Positions 33,782 to 42,709 of a DNA stretch of 52,595 nt are shown here, in pieces. Position numbers and translations under genes: made by a program. The DNA comes from CAYWNA01 sp964459305. Lineage in GTDB: Bacteria; Planctomycetota; Planctomycetia; Pirellulales; Pirellulaceae. The stretch covers positions 1-52,595 of the forward strand of contig CAYWNA010000073.1 in assembly GCA_964459305.1 (NCBI GenBank). Reading direction: 5' to 3'. The notes beneath the pieces are model-generated. The model had not been told where the DNA came from. It did not search any database and was given only the letters and a program-made list of their open reading frames with translations. Numbering within the stretch: the stretch's first letter is position 1; every line of letters starts with the position of its first letter.

Positions 33782-36154
33782 ATGCGACATCTCCAAGCCG
33801 CGTTGATCACCGTCAGCCTGCTGCTTTGCGTTGCTCCCGTTGGCTCCGTCGCCGCTGCGTCGCAGGTGGTCTGGTCCGAAGAGGCGGAGAAGACCGCAAG
33901 GCCGAGCGGCATGCGATTTCGAACCGCGGTGGCCGACGACGTCGCGGCTTCGGGCGGCAAGGCCGTACGCATTCCCTACGAGGCGGGCGCCAAAGGCTGG
34001 AACATGGTCTACAGCGCGCCCCGGATGGAAATGCACGGGCAGATCCTGTTCACCTTCTGGCTCCGCGCGGAGAACCTTCCACCGATCACGCCGGGATTCA
34101 TGTTGACCCTGGTTGCCCACGACAAGCAGACCGGTGGGTGGGCCTTCCACCGTCAAACTCGCGTCTATGGTGCCAATCTTCGGACGCAGGGCTACACTCC
34201 GGTCACCTTGACTCTCGACGTGCCTTGGACTACCGACACCTACGGTCCGGAAGTGATCCTTCAATGGGACGCACCTCCCGAGGGCGTCGCGCCGGTCATG
34301 TACCTGGATCGGACCGAAATTTCTGTCCCCGCTCTCGTCGCTCCGCGCGTCCTGGGGGTCTCGCCCGCGAAGGTTCGCTACCAGCCCGGGAAGGAGGTGG
34401 CCGTACTCACCTCCCTGGTCAATCCCACCGCCGTAGCGATCGACGGGACGCTGGTGGGCGAGGAGATCCGCGCCGCCGATACGCGCCGGGAGGTCTTTCG
34501 CGAAAACGTCAGCCTCGCCGCCGGGGAAGAGAAGCAGGTAACCTGTTCCTACTCGCTCGGCGCTGAGGAGTACGGGCGGGAGATCCGTGTGCGGCTGCTG
34601 GTGGGCGGCCGGGAAGTCGCCGGTGGACGGGACTTTTTCGCGGTCTCCAAGCTCCCACTGTGGGTCGCCGGCGGTGCCAGCGGTGACCGCTCGTTCTGGA
34701 CTGGCAACAGCGGTCGCGGCAGTTTCTACGTCGCTCCCTCCTCCGGCCATGATTCCTGGCGCGGCGTGCAGTACTGGAAGAAGATGCGGCGCATCTATTT
34801 CGAGTTCTTCTCGTGGTCTCCGGGCGACATCTCCGACTTGGCCCCCATCCGAGACCTTTACCCGGGCGGCGAGGGACGTCTGACCTACCGCAGCCGCCAG
34901 ACCATCATCCAGCAGAACCGGATGCTCAAGTCTGTCGGCATGTGGCCGGTCTCGTACGTCAACGGGACCTGCTGGGCCGAATCGGGCTACAAGCTCTTCC
35001 AACAGCACCCGGAGTGGTTCCTGTACGACGCCAACGGCGAGATCGGCGGCTACGAGATGGACGGCCGCGAGCTCTACCGGCGCAAGGACGATGCTGACTT
35101 CGACCCCCAATCCTACAACCACATCTTTTTCCAGGCCTGTCTGAATCACTCCCTGCCTGTCGTGCAGGAGTACGTGGCCCGCCAGTTCATCGACTGCGGC
35201 AAGGTCATGGGCTTTGCCGGCGTTCGCCTGGATGTCCGCTACCTGGAGGTCTACCCGGGCGAGCGCGGCTTTGACGGCCGGGAGATCGCCGCCACCTACC
35301 CCGAGGCCGACCGTATCAGTGCCGCGTCCGTCCGGCGCATCAAAACCCTCGTCCACAAGGAGCTCCCCGACTTCACGTTCGGCTACAACTACGCCGCGCC
35401 CGAAGAGGTCAAGGACATGATGGAGACCTTCCGGGAACGCTGCGAGGGCGGGGCGTGGATGCTCGACGAACTCCCTTGCACTTACCAGGAGAAGAGTTCG
35501 CCCTTCCACGTCTGGAAGGCCTACGTGCGCCGCATGATGTCCTGGGGCCACCAAGTCAACAAGCTGGGCGGTGTCTACAACCCCTATGACTTCAAACGCG
35601 GGAGCATGGAGTATCCCATCGACCTCATCTACTCGGCCATCTTCCGCATCATCTGCGGCGGCCGGGACTACGGTGGCTGGTATTACAATTCGCGTCAGCC
35701 GGTCGGCGACTACGGCGCTTTCACCACGCGATTCAGCGAGTACCTGCACAACACGAATCGCGAGTGGATCCCAGAAATCAAGGGGGACGTGCACGTCACG
35801 TCCGCTGCCCCGCTGTGGTGGCGCGACATGTGCTACTGGACCCATGCGAGCGACGGCCGCAAGTGCCTGCAGGTGAACCTGGTGAACCCGCCCAAGGTCG
35901 CCGAGGTCATGGAGAATCCCCGCTCGGAGATCAATCCGCCGGTGCACGACATCACGGTGACCTGTGCACCCTCCGGCGGGCGGAAGCCCACGGCTGCCTA
36001 CCTGCTGATGAGCGAGCCGTTCGAACTGACCGGCCTGAACGAGGTCCAGGTCGTGAAGCTCGAACTCGTTGACGCGGGCGACGGCCGGGTGGCCGTCACC
36101 GTGCCCAGCGTGCTTTTCTGGAAGATGGTTGTGTTCCAGTTCGAGGAGCCATAA
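33782..36154 (+). CDS. Exported glycoside-hydrolase-like TIM-barrel protein
   Basis: The ATG at 33782 with GGGAGG eight bases upstream gives 790 aa and a signal peptide (HLQAALITVSLLLCVAPVGS, cleaved near Ala25). The first 270 residues are beta-rich, with an Ig-like region (KVRYQPGKEVAVLTSLVNP). The central part looks like a glycosidase barrel: TCWAESGYKLFQQHPEWFLY, GFAGVRLDVRY with Asp484, and GGAWMLDELP with Glu563. An Asp/Glu pair about 80 residues apart after barrel strands suits a retaining enzyme of the GH-D/GH66 kind (inference). The C-terminus is a beta-sandwich. The sequence is richer in C-ended codons than its neighbours and is open on the opposite strand as well. The next gene follows after two bases. 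Confidence 0.82.
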   Translation: MRHLQAALITVSLLLCVAPVGSVAAASQVVWSEEAEKTARPSGMRFRTAVADDVAASGGKAVRIPYEAGAKGWNMVYSAPRMEMHGQILFTFWLRAENLPPITPGFMLTLVAHDKQTGGWAFHRQTRVYGANLRTQGYTPVTLTLDVPWTTDTYGPEVILQWDAPPEGVAPVMYLDRTEISVPALVAPRVLGVSPAKVRYQPGKEVAVLTSLVNPTAVAIDGTLVGEEIRAADTRREVFRENVSLAAGEEKQVTCSYSLGAEEYGREIRVRLLVGGREVAGGRDFFAVSKLPLWVAGGASGDRSFWTGNSGRGSFYVAPSSGHDSWRGVQYWKKMRRIYFEFFSWSPGDISDLAPIRDLYPGGEGRLTYRSRQTIIQQNRMLKSVGMWPVSYVNGTCWAESGYKLFQQHPEWFLYDANGEIGGYEMDGRELYRRKDDADFDPQSYNHIFFQACLNHSLPVVQEYVARQFIDCGKVMGFAGVRLDVRYLEVYPGERGFDGREIAATYPEADRISAASVRRIKTLVHKELPDFTFGYNYAAPEEVKDMMETFRERCEGGAWMLDELPCTYQEKSSPFHVWKAYVRRMMSWGHQVNKLGGVYNPYDFKRGSMEYPIDLIYSAIFRIICGGRDYGGWYYNSRQPVGDYGAFTTRFSEYLHNTNREWIPEIKGDVHVTSAAPLWWRDMCYWTHASDGRKCLQVNLVNPPKVAEVMENPRSEINPPVHDITVTCAPSGGRKPTAAYLLMSEPFELTGLNEVQVVKLELVDAGDGRVAVTVPSVLFWKMVVFQFEEP

Positions 36155-36156
36155 AG

Positions 36157-38190
36157 ATGATACCCCGCACCTGGTGCGTTGCTGCACGGGGCGGCGAAGC
36201 CGCACCCAAGGAGCGAAGCACGAAAATCGAAATCCGAAATCCGAAGCAAATCCAAAGCACCAAATTCGAATGTCCCAAACGGCCGGTCGGGTGTTTTGAA
36301 TTTCTGTTTTCGGTCATTAGTATTTGTTTCGGATTTCGAGCTTCGAATTTCGGATTTCTCGCGCTAGTGATGTGCACCACGCCCTGCCTATTCGCCGGAC
36401 TCGAATGGGTCGGTCCGAATCTTTTGACCAACCCGGATTTCGAGATCGCCAACGATCAGGGCCTGCCGGTGGATTGGACCCTCACGGCAACGCCCGTCGG
36501 CTCGGCCAAGTTCAGTCTGGACCAGCAGGTCTTCGTGGCTGGTGAGACGGCCCTCAAAGTCGAGATCCCGGACACCGGCGCGGCCGCCGTGGGCTCGACG
36601 CCGGTCCCGGTCGAGGGCGGCATGTGGTACCTGGTTTCCGTCGGATACCGCTCCGAAGGCTTCGGCGAACGTGGTAAGTACAGCGGCGTCGACTCGTATG
36701 TGTCAATCACTTGGAATGACGCTGCCGGCAAACAGATCGCCTCGTCGACCGGGATCAGCTTCCCGTACCATCCCGTGGACTGGGACCTGGGTGATCGATT
36801 CTTCCTGGCTCCCTCCGGGGCTGCTCAGTTGGTCCTGACCGCCCGGCTCAACAATCACTCCCAGCAGCAGATCGGCAAGAACATTCCCTCCGCCCTGTGG
36901 CTGGACGGCTGGCAGGTTCGCCAGTACAACCCACCGCCCACACCCCAGTGGGCACTTGAGAGGGTTCCACGCATCGTCGAAGGAGGACTCAGCACTTCCC
37001 GTGCCCAGGCCTACCAACTCTCCAGTCAGAACATGGCGGGTGGCAAGTGGAGCTCCATCGTTGCCGACCCCCAGGCCACCTACGACTCGGTCATCTCCAG
37101 CCCCGAAGACGTCGGGAAGGGCATCATGGCCCACTCACCCTATTTCACCAACGCGCCGCCTGGACTCTATCGCGCTCAGATACGCTGCAAGGTGGCCACA
37201 AACACCGGCGACGAACAAGCCGGGGCCATGGATGTGTTTTCTGAGTTCGCCAGCTCGCGGGCTGTCCAACGCTTCTTCCCCAAGGACTTCCCAGCGGCCA
37301 CCACCTATCGAGTGTTCCCCATCGATTTCGTCTTACGTTCTGCCGGCTACTGGGGCTTTCGGGTCTACACGCAAGGCAACCAGTCCTTTACCGCGGACAT
37401 CGTGAAGATCTTCCCCCTCGCCCTATGGGAGGACCAGCAGCTCTTGGAACTCTATCCCGGCAGCGAAGGCGTCATTCCTGACGATATCCAGCCCCGCCGC
37501 AACGCTCACCCCTTCACCGGCCTGCTTGTCGCCGGGGCTCTGTACGACTACTACCGCATCGTGGATGCTCACCATCTCAGCGGGTACAACATGAAACTGA
37601 GGATGGTTCCGATCCGGAAGGGCCGTTCCCAGGCCTACGTAGGCTTTCCGGAAACCGCCCAGGATCTGTTCGACAACAACGTCATCTACCTGTGTGGCGC
37701 CGACCTCACCGCGCTCACGCTGCGTCAGAAGAACATGCTCGCCGAGTACGTTCGGCGCGGCGGCGGCCTGCTCGTCTTCGGTGGCCACAAGGCCCTAGAC
37801 CGTGCCGGTCTAAGGGGTTCACTCCTCGAAAGAGTTCTGCCTGTCACGGGCGGCGCTGGCCTGCCGCCGCTGGTGACATTGCCAGGCGGCGAGCCGCTGG
37901 TTAGTGGTGCGGCCCACCCCGTTACCGAGTACGCCGCCTTCGATCCGCCGCCGGTCTGCTTCTTCGTGCATGACCTACAGGCCCGACCCGAGGCGCAGAC
38001 CATCATCACGGCCGGCGGCAAGCCCGGGATCGTCGTCGGCCAGTGTGGCAAAGGCCGTGTTGCCGTCGTCGGCATGACGTGCTTTGGCGCCCCTGCCAAG
38101 TCGCAGACGCCCTTCTGGCAGTGGCGATCTTGGGTCCTGCTATTGCGTGATTTGGCCTGGTGGGTAGCCGGTCAGGACGAGCATTTCTAG
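36157..38190 (+). CDS. Exported carbohydrate-binding protein with GATase-like domain; signal peptide interrupted by repeat
   Basis: A strong GAGGAG eight bases before ATG 36157, two bases after the previous stop, makes this the start (677 aa). Residues 1-11 (MIPRTWCVAAR) and 69-81 (ALVMCTTPCLFAG) together would make a standard signal peptide, but 56-57 residues encoded by a palindromic repeat lie between them. The mature part starts with LEWVGPNLLTNPDFE and has two beta-sandwich, CBM-like domains. A C-terminal class I glutamine-amidotransferase-like domain (NNVIYLCGADLTALT, EYVRRGGGLLVFGG) follows, without an evident catalytic Cys. It is probably co-transcribed with the glycosidase-like gene. 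If 36157 is not used, ATG 36370 would give a form without a full signal peptide. Confidence 0.78.
   Translation: MIPRTWCVAARGGEAAPKERSTKIEIRNPKQIQSTKFECPKRPVGCFEFLFSVISICFGFRASNFGFLALVMCTTPCLFAGLEWVGPNLLTNPDFEIANDQGLPVDWTLTATPVGSAKFSLDQQVFVAGETALKVEIPDTGAAAVGSTPVPVEGGMWYLVSVGYRSEGFGERGKYSGVDSYVSITWNDAAGKQIASSTGISFPYHPVDWDLGDRFFLAPSGAAQLVLTARLNNHSQQQIGKNIPSALWLDGWQVRQYNPPPTPQWALERVPRIVEGGLSTSRAQAYQLSSQNMAGGKWSSIVADPQATYDSVISSPEDVGKGIMAHSPYFTNAPPGLYRAQIRCKVATNTGDEQAGAMDVFSEFASSRAVQRFFPKDFPAATTYRVFPIDFVLRSAGYWGFRVYTQGNQSFTADIVKIFPLALWEDQQLLELYPGSEGVIPDDIQPRRNAHPFTGLLVAGALYDYYRIVDAHHLSGYNMKLRMVPIRKGRSQAYVGFPETAQDLFDNNVIYLCGADLTALTLRQKNMLAEYVRRGGGLLVFGGHKALDRAGLRGSLLERVLPVTGGAGLPPLVTLPGGEPLVSGAAHPVTEYAAFDPPPVCFFVHDLQARPEAQTIITAGGKPGIVVGQCGKGRVAVVGMTCFGAPAKSQTPFWQWRSWVLLLRDLAWWVAGQDEHF
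36190..36360. repeat. Nested palindromic dispersed repeat inserted in coding sequence
   Basis: GCGGCGAAGCCGC is followed by a CGAAATCCGAAATCCGAAGC arm; the far side carries TTCGGATTTCGAGCTTCG and AATTTCGGATTTC, the inverted counterpart, with inner CAAATTCGAA/TTTTGAATTT arms. Its length is about 168-171 bases, a multiple of three, so the host frame is kept. Confidence 0.75.
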
Positions 38191-38271
38191 CGACAAAAGA
38201 CTCATGGAATGTCGCAACACATGTGCTAGAATGGACGCTGATTTGTACCAATCAACAACCAGGAGATTCCA

Positions 38272-38982
38272 ATGACCAGAAACCTTCAATTCGCCGTGGC
38301 GGTTGTTGCCTCGCTATTCTTTGCCTCGTCGGCCATCGCTGGCGACAACGAGCTTTCGGACGAAGAGAAACAGGCCGGTTGGCAGTTGCTGTTCAATGGC
38401 AAGGACCTGACTGGGTGGAAGTGCAACAACGACAAGCCGATCGCGACGCCCGTTGAAGAAGGGTCGCTCGTTCCGTACAAATCTGGCGGGTACATCGTCA
38501 TCTACGAAAAACCATTCGACAATTTTGAACTGAAATGCGATGTCCGCTGGGAAGACCCTCGCTGCAATTCCGGCATCTTTTTCCGTGTCGAGGATCTCAA
38601 GAACCCCGTGCACACGGGCTTCGAGATTCAGGTCATGAGCGGCGCGAGGGTTGGCAAGCACGAGTTTGGCGCCATCTACGATCTGGCAGCCACCACCAAG
38701 AACAACGGCAATGATACGGGCGAATGGAACACGGTCGAAATCAGGTGCTATGGGCCATACATCAATATCAAGGTGAACGGCGAAGAAGTCGCCGCAATGA
38801 ACTGCGATAAATTCGACCAGCCGGGCTTCTGCCCCGATGGCAAAAAGCACAAATTCAAGCTAAACGGCAAGCCGCGAACGGTAAAAGACTTCGCTCGTGC
38901 CGGCTATCTGGGATTCCAGGACCACGGCCACAAAGTCTGGTACAAGAACGTCAAGCTGTTGGAGTTGGAACTGAAGGAGTGA
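38272..38982 (+). CDS. DUF1080 (3-keto-disaccharide hydrolase family) protein
   Basis: This 236-aa exported protein has the signal peptide FAVAVVASLFFASSAIA (cleaved before GDNE) and an AGGAG ribosome site seven to eight bases before its ATG. The family marks are GWQLLFNGKDLTGWKC (about 36-51), FELKCDVRWEDPRCNSGIFF, and TGEWNTVEIRCYGPYINIKVNGEE (given as one jelly-roll block), ending with IGF-like GYLGFQDHG and WYKNVKLLEL. The fold is a concanavalin-like beta-sandwich. DUF1080 members include 3-ketoglycoside hydrolases, which fits the glycan context, but many act on unknown sugars. It appears to be transcribed alone. Confidence 0.9.
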   Translation: MTRNLQFAVAVVASLFFASSAIAGDNELSDEEKQAGWQLLFNGKDLTGWKCNNDKPIATPVEEGSLVPYKSGGYIVIYEKPFDNFELKCDVRWEDPRCNSGIFFRVEDLKNPVHTGFEIQVMSGARVGKHEFGAIYDLAATTKNNGNDTGEWNTVEIRCYGPYINIKVNGEEVAAMNCDKFDQPGFCPDGKKHKFKLNGKPRTVKDFARAGYLGFQDHGHKVWYKNVKLLELELKE

Positions 38983-39239
38983 TGGAAATCGTGATTTTGG
39001 ATGCGGCTCGTGGTCAGATGGTACGTCTCGATGTGTCACGTGAGGGTGAGTGGGATGTCGCCGCGGACGCGATCGGCAACGATTGCTGGACTTACCGGTC
39101 CCAAACACCTCAGCCATAGCTTCTCGGCCTACTGAGCTTTCTGTAGTATCATAGGGCGTCGGTGATCGACGATCCGAGGGGCGGGCGTCTGACCGCGATG
39201 AGCCCTGTCCACCCGGCGAAAGAAAGAGCGGGAGACCTG

Positions 39240-39500
39240 ATGACAGATGCGATCGATGAGCTGAAAAACGCATTGGAACTGGATCGGAGCGGGGATTGGG
39301 ACGGTGCCCATAGAATTGTGCAACGGATTGAATCGACTGACTCGTACTGGATTCATGCCTACCTGCACAGGAAAGAGGGCGATTTGGCGAACTCCCAATA
39401 CTGGTACCACCGAGCTGGGCAGACCATGCCAGAATACGATTTGGAGCGAGAATGGAACGAGCTACATGAGCATATCCGGTCAGAGCTCGAACGCGGCTAA
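39240..39500 (+). CDS. Conserved small hypothetical protein (TPR-like helices)
   Basis: From ATG 39240 (GGGAG seven bases upstream) the protein has 86 aa. It is acidic and helical: MTDAIDELKNALELDRSGDW, AHRIVQRIESTDSYWIHAYL, and then GDLANSQYWYHRAGQ, a spacing of helices like tetratricopeptide repeats. I know this type of protein only as a conserved hypothetical of environmental bacteria; the function is unknown. It has no signal peptide and stands alone between the DUF1080 gene and a dispersed repeat. Confidence 0.72.
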   Translation: MTDAIDELKNALELDRSGDWDGAHRIVQRIESTDSYWIHAYLHRKEGDLANSQYWYHRAGQTMPEYDLEREWNELHEHIRSELERG

Positions 39501-39519
39501 TTTAGGGTGTCCTGGAATT

Positions 39520-39589
39520 GGGAGGGCGAAGCTCCTGCGGAGCCGGATTCTTGGCACCAACGCGCGGCTCGCCAGAGCCTCGCCCTCCC
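39520..39589. repeat. Palindromic dispersed repeat (GEAPAEP type)
   Basis: GGGAGGGCGAAGCTCCTGCG followed by GAGCC (39520-39544) pairs with GGCTCGCCAGAGCCTCGCCC followed by TCCC (39566-39589), an imperfect 24-25 base inverted repeat. One frame reads WEGEAPAEP. It lies between convergent genes. Confidence 0.8.
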
Positions 39590-39772
39590 GAAAACCGCGG
39601 ATTCCAGCGTTTCGAATTTTCAGTCGCCTTCAGCTAATTGGGGATGCCTGGGGATTGCGGCCTGTAGGGAACGCCCTTCGTGCCGTTTTCATTCCTTCCA
39701 GCGACTTTCAGCCGCGGGCATGACTGACTGCCGCTTGATGCTGGTCGTCCTATCCGTTCGTGCGACGATCGA

Positions 39773-42574
39773 TCAGTCTCCGTTCTCGCTCAGGCGGACT
39801 TCCGCCACAGCGACGTTGGCGCCTTTGTGACTGCATGGGTCGAATCGGAACGTGTTGACCTTTCCACGCCAACGGCTGTTTTCGTGGACGGGGATGACGT
39901 AATCGTGATACTGGCCGTCGCCAATCAGCTCGAAGCGGGCGCTGTTTGTTTCGCCGACCGGTGAGGTGGTTGTCGACCAGAAGAGCTGTGCCCGCTCGCC
40001 GCGTGACGCGGAGTCGATCTTCATGCGGATGCGGACGTAACCGTACTTCCTCGCGTCGGCTTTGTGCAGGACGGCGCCGACGGCCGGGTCGTCGCTGGTC
40101 GTTTCGAATTGAATGGCGCCGTCTTCGTGGCGAAAGTTGGTGATGCCCATAAAAGGGCCCCAGCCTTCGGAGCTGTTGGCAAACGTCCACGCGACCACGG
40201 TCTCTTGGGTGGTCTCTGGGAATTCGTAGGGGCCAAGCCCCACGTCGACCGGGGTGAGGTTGGGCGGCCAGCCACCTGGTGGTCGCTTGCAGAATACGTC
40301 GCGCACCGCGTCGTACATACCGAAACCGAACTCCTTGTTGGGCTCGGCGTACGATCCTTCGCCCCATTCGTTCAGCGGTGCGAGAGCCATACGTTTGACG
40401 CCTGTCTCGTCGGCGAATCGTTTGGCGTCCTCGCAGATCTTGCGGAACAGGTCGACGGAGCGGTCGTGGATCACCGTGGCTCGATCGCCGTGCCAGGGAC
40501 GCGAATCCCATCCGGTGGAAAGGTTCGGCAGAAACGGCAGAATGCCCGCCGCGTGCCACGACCGCCAGTGATCGCGGCTGGAACGGGCTACCAACTCGAA
40601 GGGGAAGTGCTTCGAATCCGCCGCTCTGTCGCCGTGGTGCATGTAGTGGTAGATCGACGTCATGTCGTAGCCGTCGTCGGCAAGTTTGCGGAGGATGGCC
40701 GGGTCCGTCGACGCCTCCGGCCACTTCATGGCAATGAAGTAGATACCTTTGAAGCCTGCATCCTTGGCCACCTGTCGAGCCATCTCCAGGGCGCGTCTTC
40801 CGCCGTCTTCGCCGCCTAGATCCCGGCGGATATTGTCGGGGCTCCAGATCATGACCACCGGCTTGTCATCCAGTCGCATGTACTCGGGCATGCCGAAGTA
40901 GTTGTCCACCCAGAATTTGGCGACATCGCGCATATCCTGTTCCGAGTGCGAGCCGGCCCGATTGTGGTTGGCCCACATCATTGCCCATTTCAGATGGCTG
41001 CGGTACCGCGCCCGCTTGTAGGCATGCAACCAATGCTCCAAGTGTCGATTGCCGGCGCTCCAGTACCAATCCACCAGGAAAAACCTAATTCCATGTTCGA
41101 CCGCCCACTTGATCTGCCAGTCGACGCATTCAGGATTGCCTTCGTCGTACCAGCCCAGGACAGGCTTGCGCTGGGGACCGTGAGTCCGAACCGGCTGCCA
41201 CTTCGCCATCGATGGCCAACCGGGAAAGTAGAACGCGCCGATTTCGTAGTCCGACTCCACCGGTTGTGGTTTGGGCACATAGCTGGCCTGCTGCGCGTCG
41301 AGCGGCTCGGATATTAGCAGAGAGCCGGTCAGCGGCGTTCTTGGCGCGCCCTTGCCGGAGAATCGCACGACGATTTCGCCTTCGGTGGATCTTTCCGCCT
41401 GGACGCGAACGCGGTGCGAAGCCGGCTCGAATGGTTCCAGCACCGGGACGCTCCGCCAATCGCCATCATCGATCACCGTTACACCCGCGGGCAGACGAAG
41501 CTCTTCGATCCGGATATCGGCAGCCACCGTGGCCGTCCCGCCGCGATTCACGAGGTTCAGCACCAGCGTCGCCGGTCGTCCTGCCCGGTTGACGGCGTCT
41601 TCGAGGCCGAGGTAGGAGCACTCCACTTCGCAACCGCCCATGGGATCCATGCCCATGGCGATGCGACGGACGATGGCCGTTGCGCCCGCAGCGTTGGTCG
41701 GCTGCAGGCCAATCAGCAGTGCGTCACCGGTCCAGCTTTTGTGGCTGGACACGTCGAGGTTGTAGTTATGGAATTCGCCGTCGGCTTTGATGGGGAATTT
41801 GGCCGAGTGTATGCCGGCATGCTCGGACGAAACCCACCTTACGTACCCGGCACTTCCCTTGTCCACCTTCATCTCGACGTGTACCCAGAAATTGTCTTGA
41901 ATCGGACAACGAAGCGCACCGCTGACCATGTACGCCCTGGCGTTTTCGCCGGAGACGAAGCGAGCGCCGTCGTTCGTCTCTTCGATCCCGCCACCCTCGA
42001 CGCCGTGCCAGCCCAGTACCCCGCTGGCGAAGTCCCATTCGGGCTGCGTGGTCAACACCTGCGGCTCGCCGAGATCAACGATGCGGAGGTAGTCGACGGC
42101 AAACGTCTTCTTTCCGTTGTCCGCTTCGCTGGGCTTCGGAAAATCCAGACGAAGCAGGACGATCCTCTCTTCCTTGTGCCAGAACGGATACACATGGTAC
42201 TCGTGCCATGCCCCGTCGCCGATGATCCGAAACGGCGTCTGTTTTCCTGGCGAGAAACCACCGTATTTTGACTTCGTGGTATTGGTCCAAAACAGATCGC
42301 CGGAGCCGTCGCAATCGGTCTTGATCCGCATCTCGATCCGTTGGTATGGCGTCGCCGGGATTTCGAACACCGGCCCACGAACGAAAGGATCCCAATCCAT
42401 GATCCGGCCGGAGAGAGCGCCGTCTTCGATGCGCAAGTCCTCGATGTGATTTGGGTGAGCCCAACTCTTGATGTCATCGGACTTGTCGAAGTTCCATTCG
42501 ACCAGCGTGGTGTGCTCGGCCAGGGTCGTGGCACAGCACAGACTTAGCACAAACAGGCAGGCTAACACTCTCAT
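39773..42574 (-). CDS. Exported WbsX/GH99-like glycosyl-hydrolase protein with flanking CBM-like domains
   Basis: GGAGAAG before the ATG at 42574 gives 933 aa. The signal peptide is VLACLFVLSLCCATTLA, cleaved near residue 19. Two beta-sandwich modules (about 24-170 and 178-325) and an Ig-like domain (328-415) lead into the catalytic-looking domain (about 443-795): YEIGAFYFPGW, GWYDEGNPECVDWQIKWAV, FFLVDWYW (498-504), and MWANHNRAGSH. This is the WbsX (PF14307) family, related to GH99 endo-mannan enzymes and often mislabelled glycosyltransferase. A third beta-sandwich similar to the first two (VAWTFANSSEGWGP) closes the chain. Being exported, hydrolase activity is more likely than transfer. 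Confidence 0.86.
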   Translation of the reverse strand: MRVLACLFVLSLCCATTLAEHTTLVEWNFDKSDDIKSWAHPNHIEDLRIEDGALSGRIMDWDPFVRGPVFEIPATPYQRIEMRIKTDCDGSGDLFWTNTTKSKYGGFSPGKQTPFRIIGDGAWHEYHVYPFWHKEERIVLLRLDFPKPSEADNGKKTFAVDYLRIVDLGEPQVLTTQPEWDFASGVLGWHGVEGGGIEETNDGARFVSGENARAYMVSGALRCPIQDNFWVHVEMKVDKGSAGYVRWVSSEHAGIHSAKFPIKADGEFHNYNLDVSSHKSWTGDALLIGLQPTNAAGATAIVRRIAMGMDPMGGCEVECSYLGLEDAVNRAGRPATLVLNLVNRGGTATVAADIRIEELRLPAGVTVIDDGDWRSVPVLEPFEPASHRVRVQAERSTEGEIVVRFSGKGAPRTPLTGSLLISEPLDAQQASYVPKPQPVESDYEIGAFYFPGWPSMAKWQPVRTHGPQRKPVLGWYDEGNPECVDWQIKWAVEHGIRFFLVDWYWSAGNRHLEHWLHAYKRARYRSHLKWAMMWANHNRAGSHSEQDMRDVAKFWVDNYFGMPEYMRLDDKPVVMIWSPDNIRRDLGGEDGGRRALEMARQVAKDAGFKGIYFIAMKWPEASTDPAILRKLADDGYDMTSIYHYMHHGDRAADSKHFPFELVARSSRDHWRSWHAAGILPFLPNLSTGWDSRPWHGDRATVIHDRSVDLFRKICEDAKRFADETGVKRMALAPLNEWGEGSYAEPNKEFGFGMYDAVRDVFCKRPPGGWPPNLTPVDVGLGPYEFPETTQETVVAWTFANSSEGWGPFMGITNFRHEDGAIQFETTSDDPAVGAVLHKADARKYGYVRIRMKIDSASRGERAQLFWSTTTSPVGETNSARFELIGDGQYHDYVIPVHENSRWRGKVNTFRFDPCSHKGANVAVAEVRLSENGD

Positions 42575-42709
42575 GATCGCTTCTCCGGATGTCGATAACT
42601 TCACGTTCCACTGGCCAGCGAGATGTAGAATATCGAGGGGGGACTGCAAACGCTGCAACCAAGCCGAACTCCTGGGCTACGTGGAGAAGTACGGCAGATT
42701 ACGGCACTC

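Noticed and set aside
33710..36205. Leftward 831-codon open frame opposite the glycosidase-like gene
   Set aside because: The rightward gene has a signal peptide, strong ribosome site and glycosidase-like motifs; the leftward translation is rich in Val, Ala, Asp and His with no recognisable domain, as expected from GC-rich antisense.
39507..39830. Rightward 107-codon frame starting in the GEAPAEP repeat
   Set aside because: Its beginning is repeat sequence and its end is antisense to the WbsX gene; no coding evidence.
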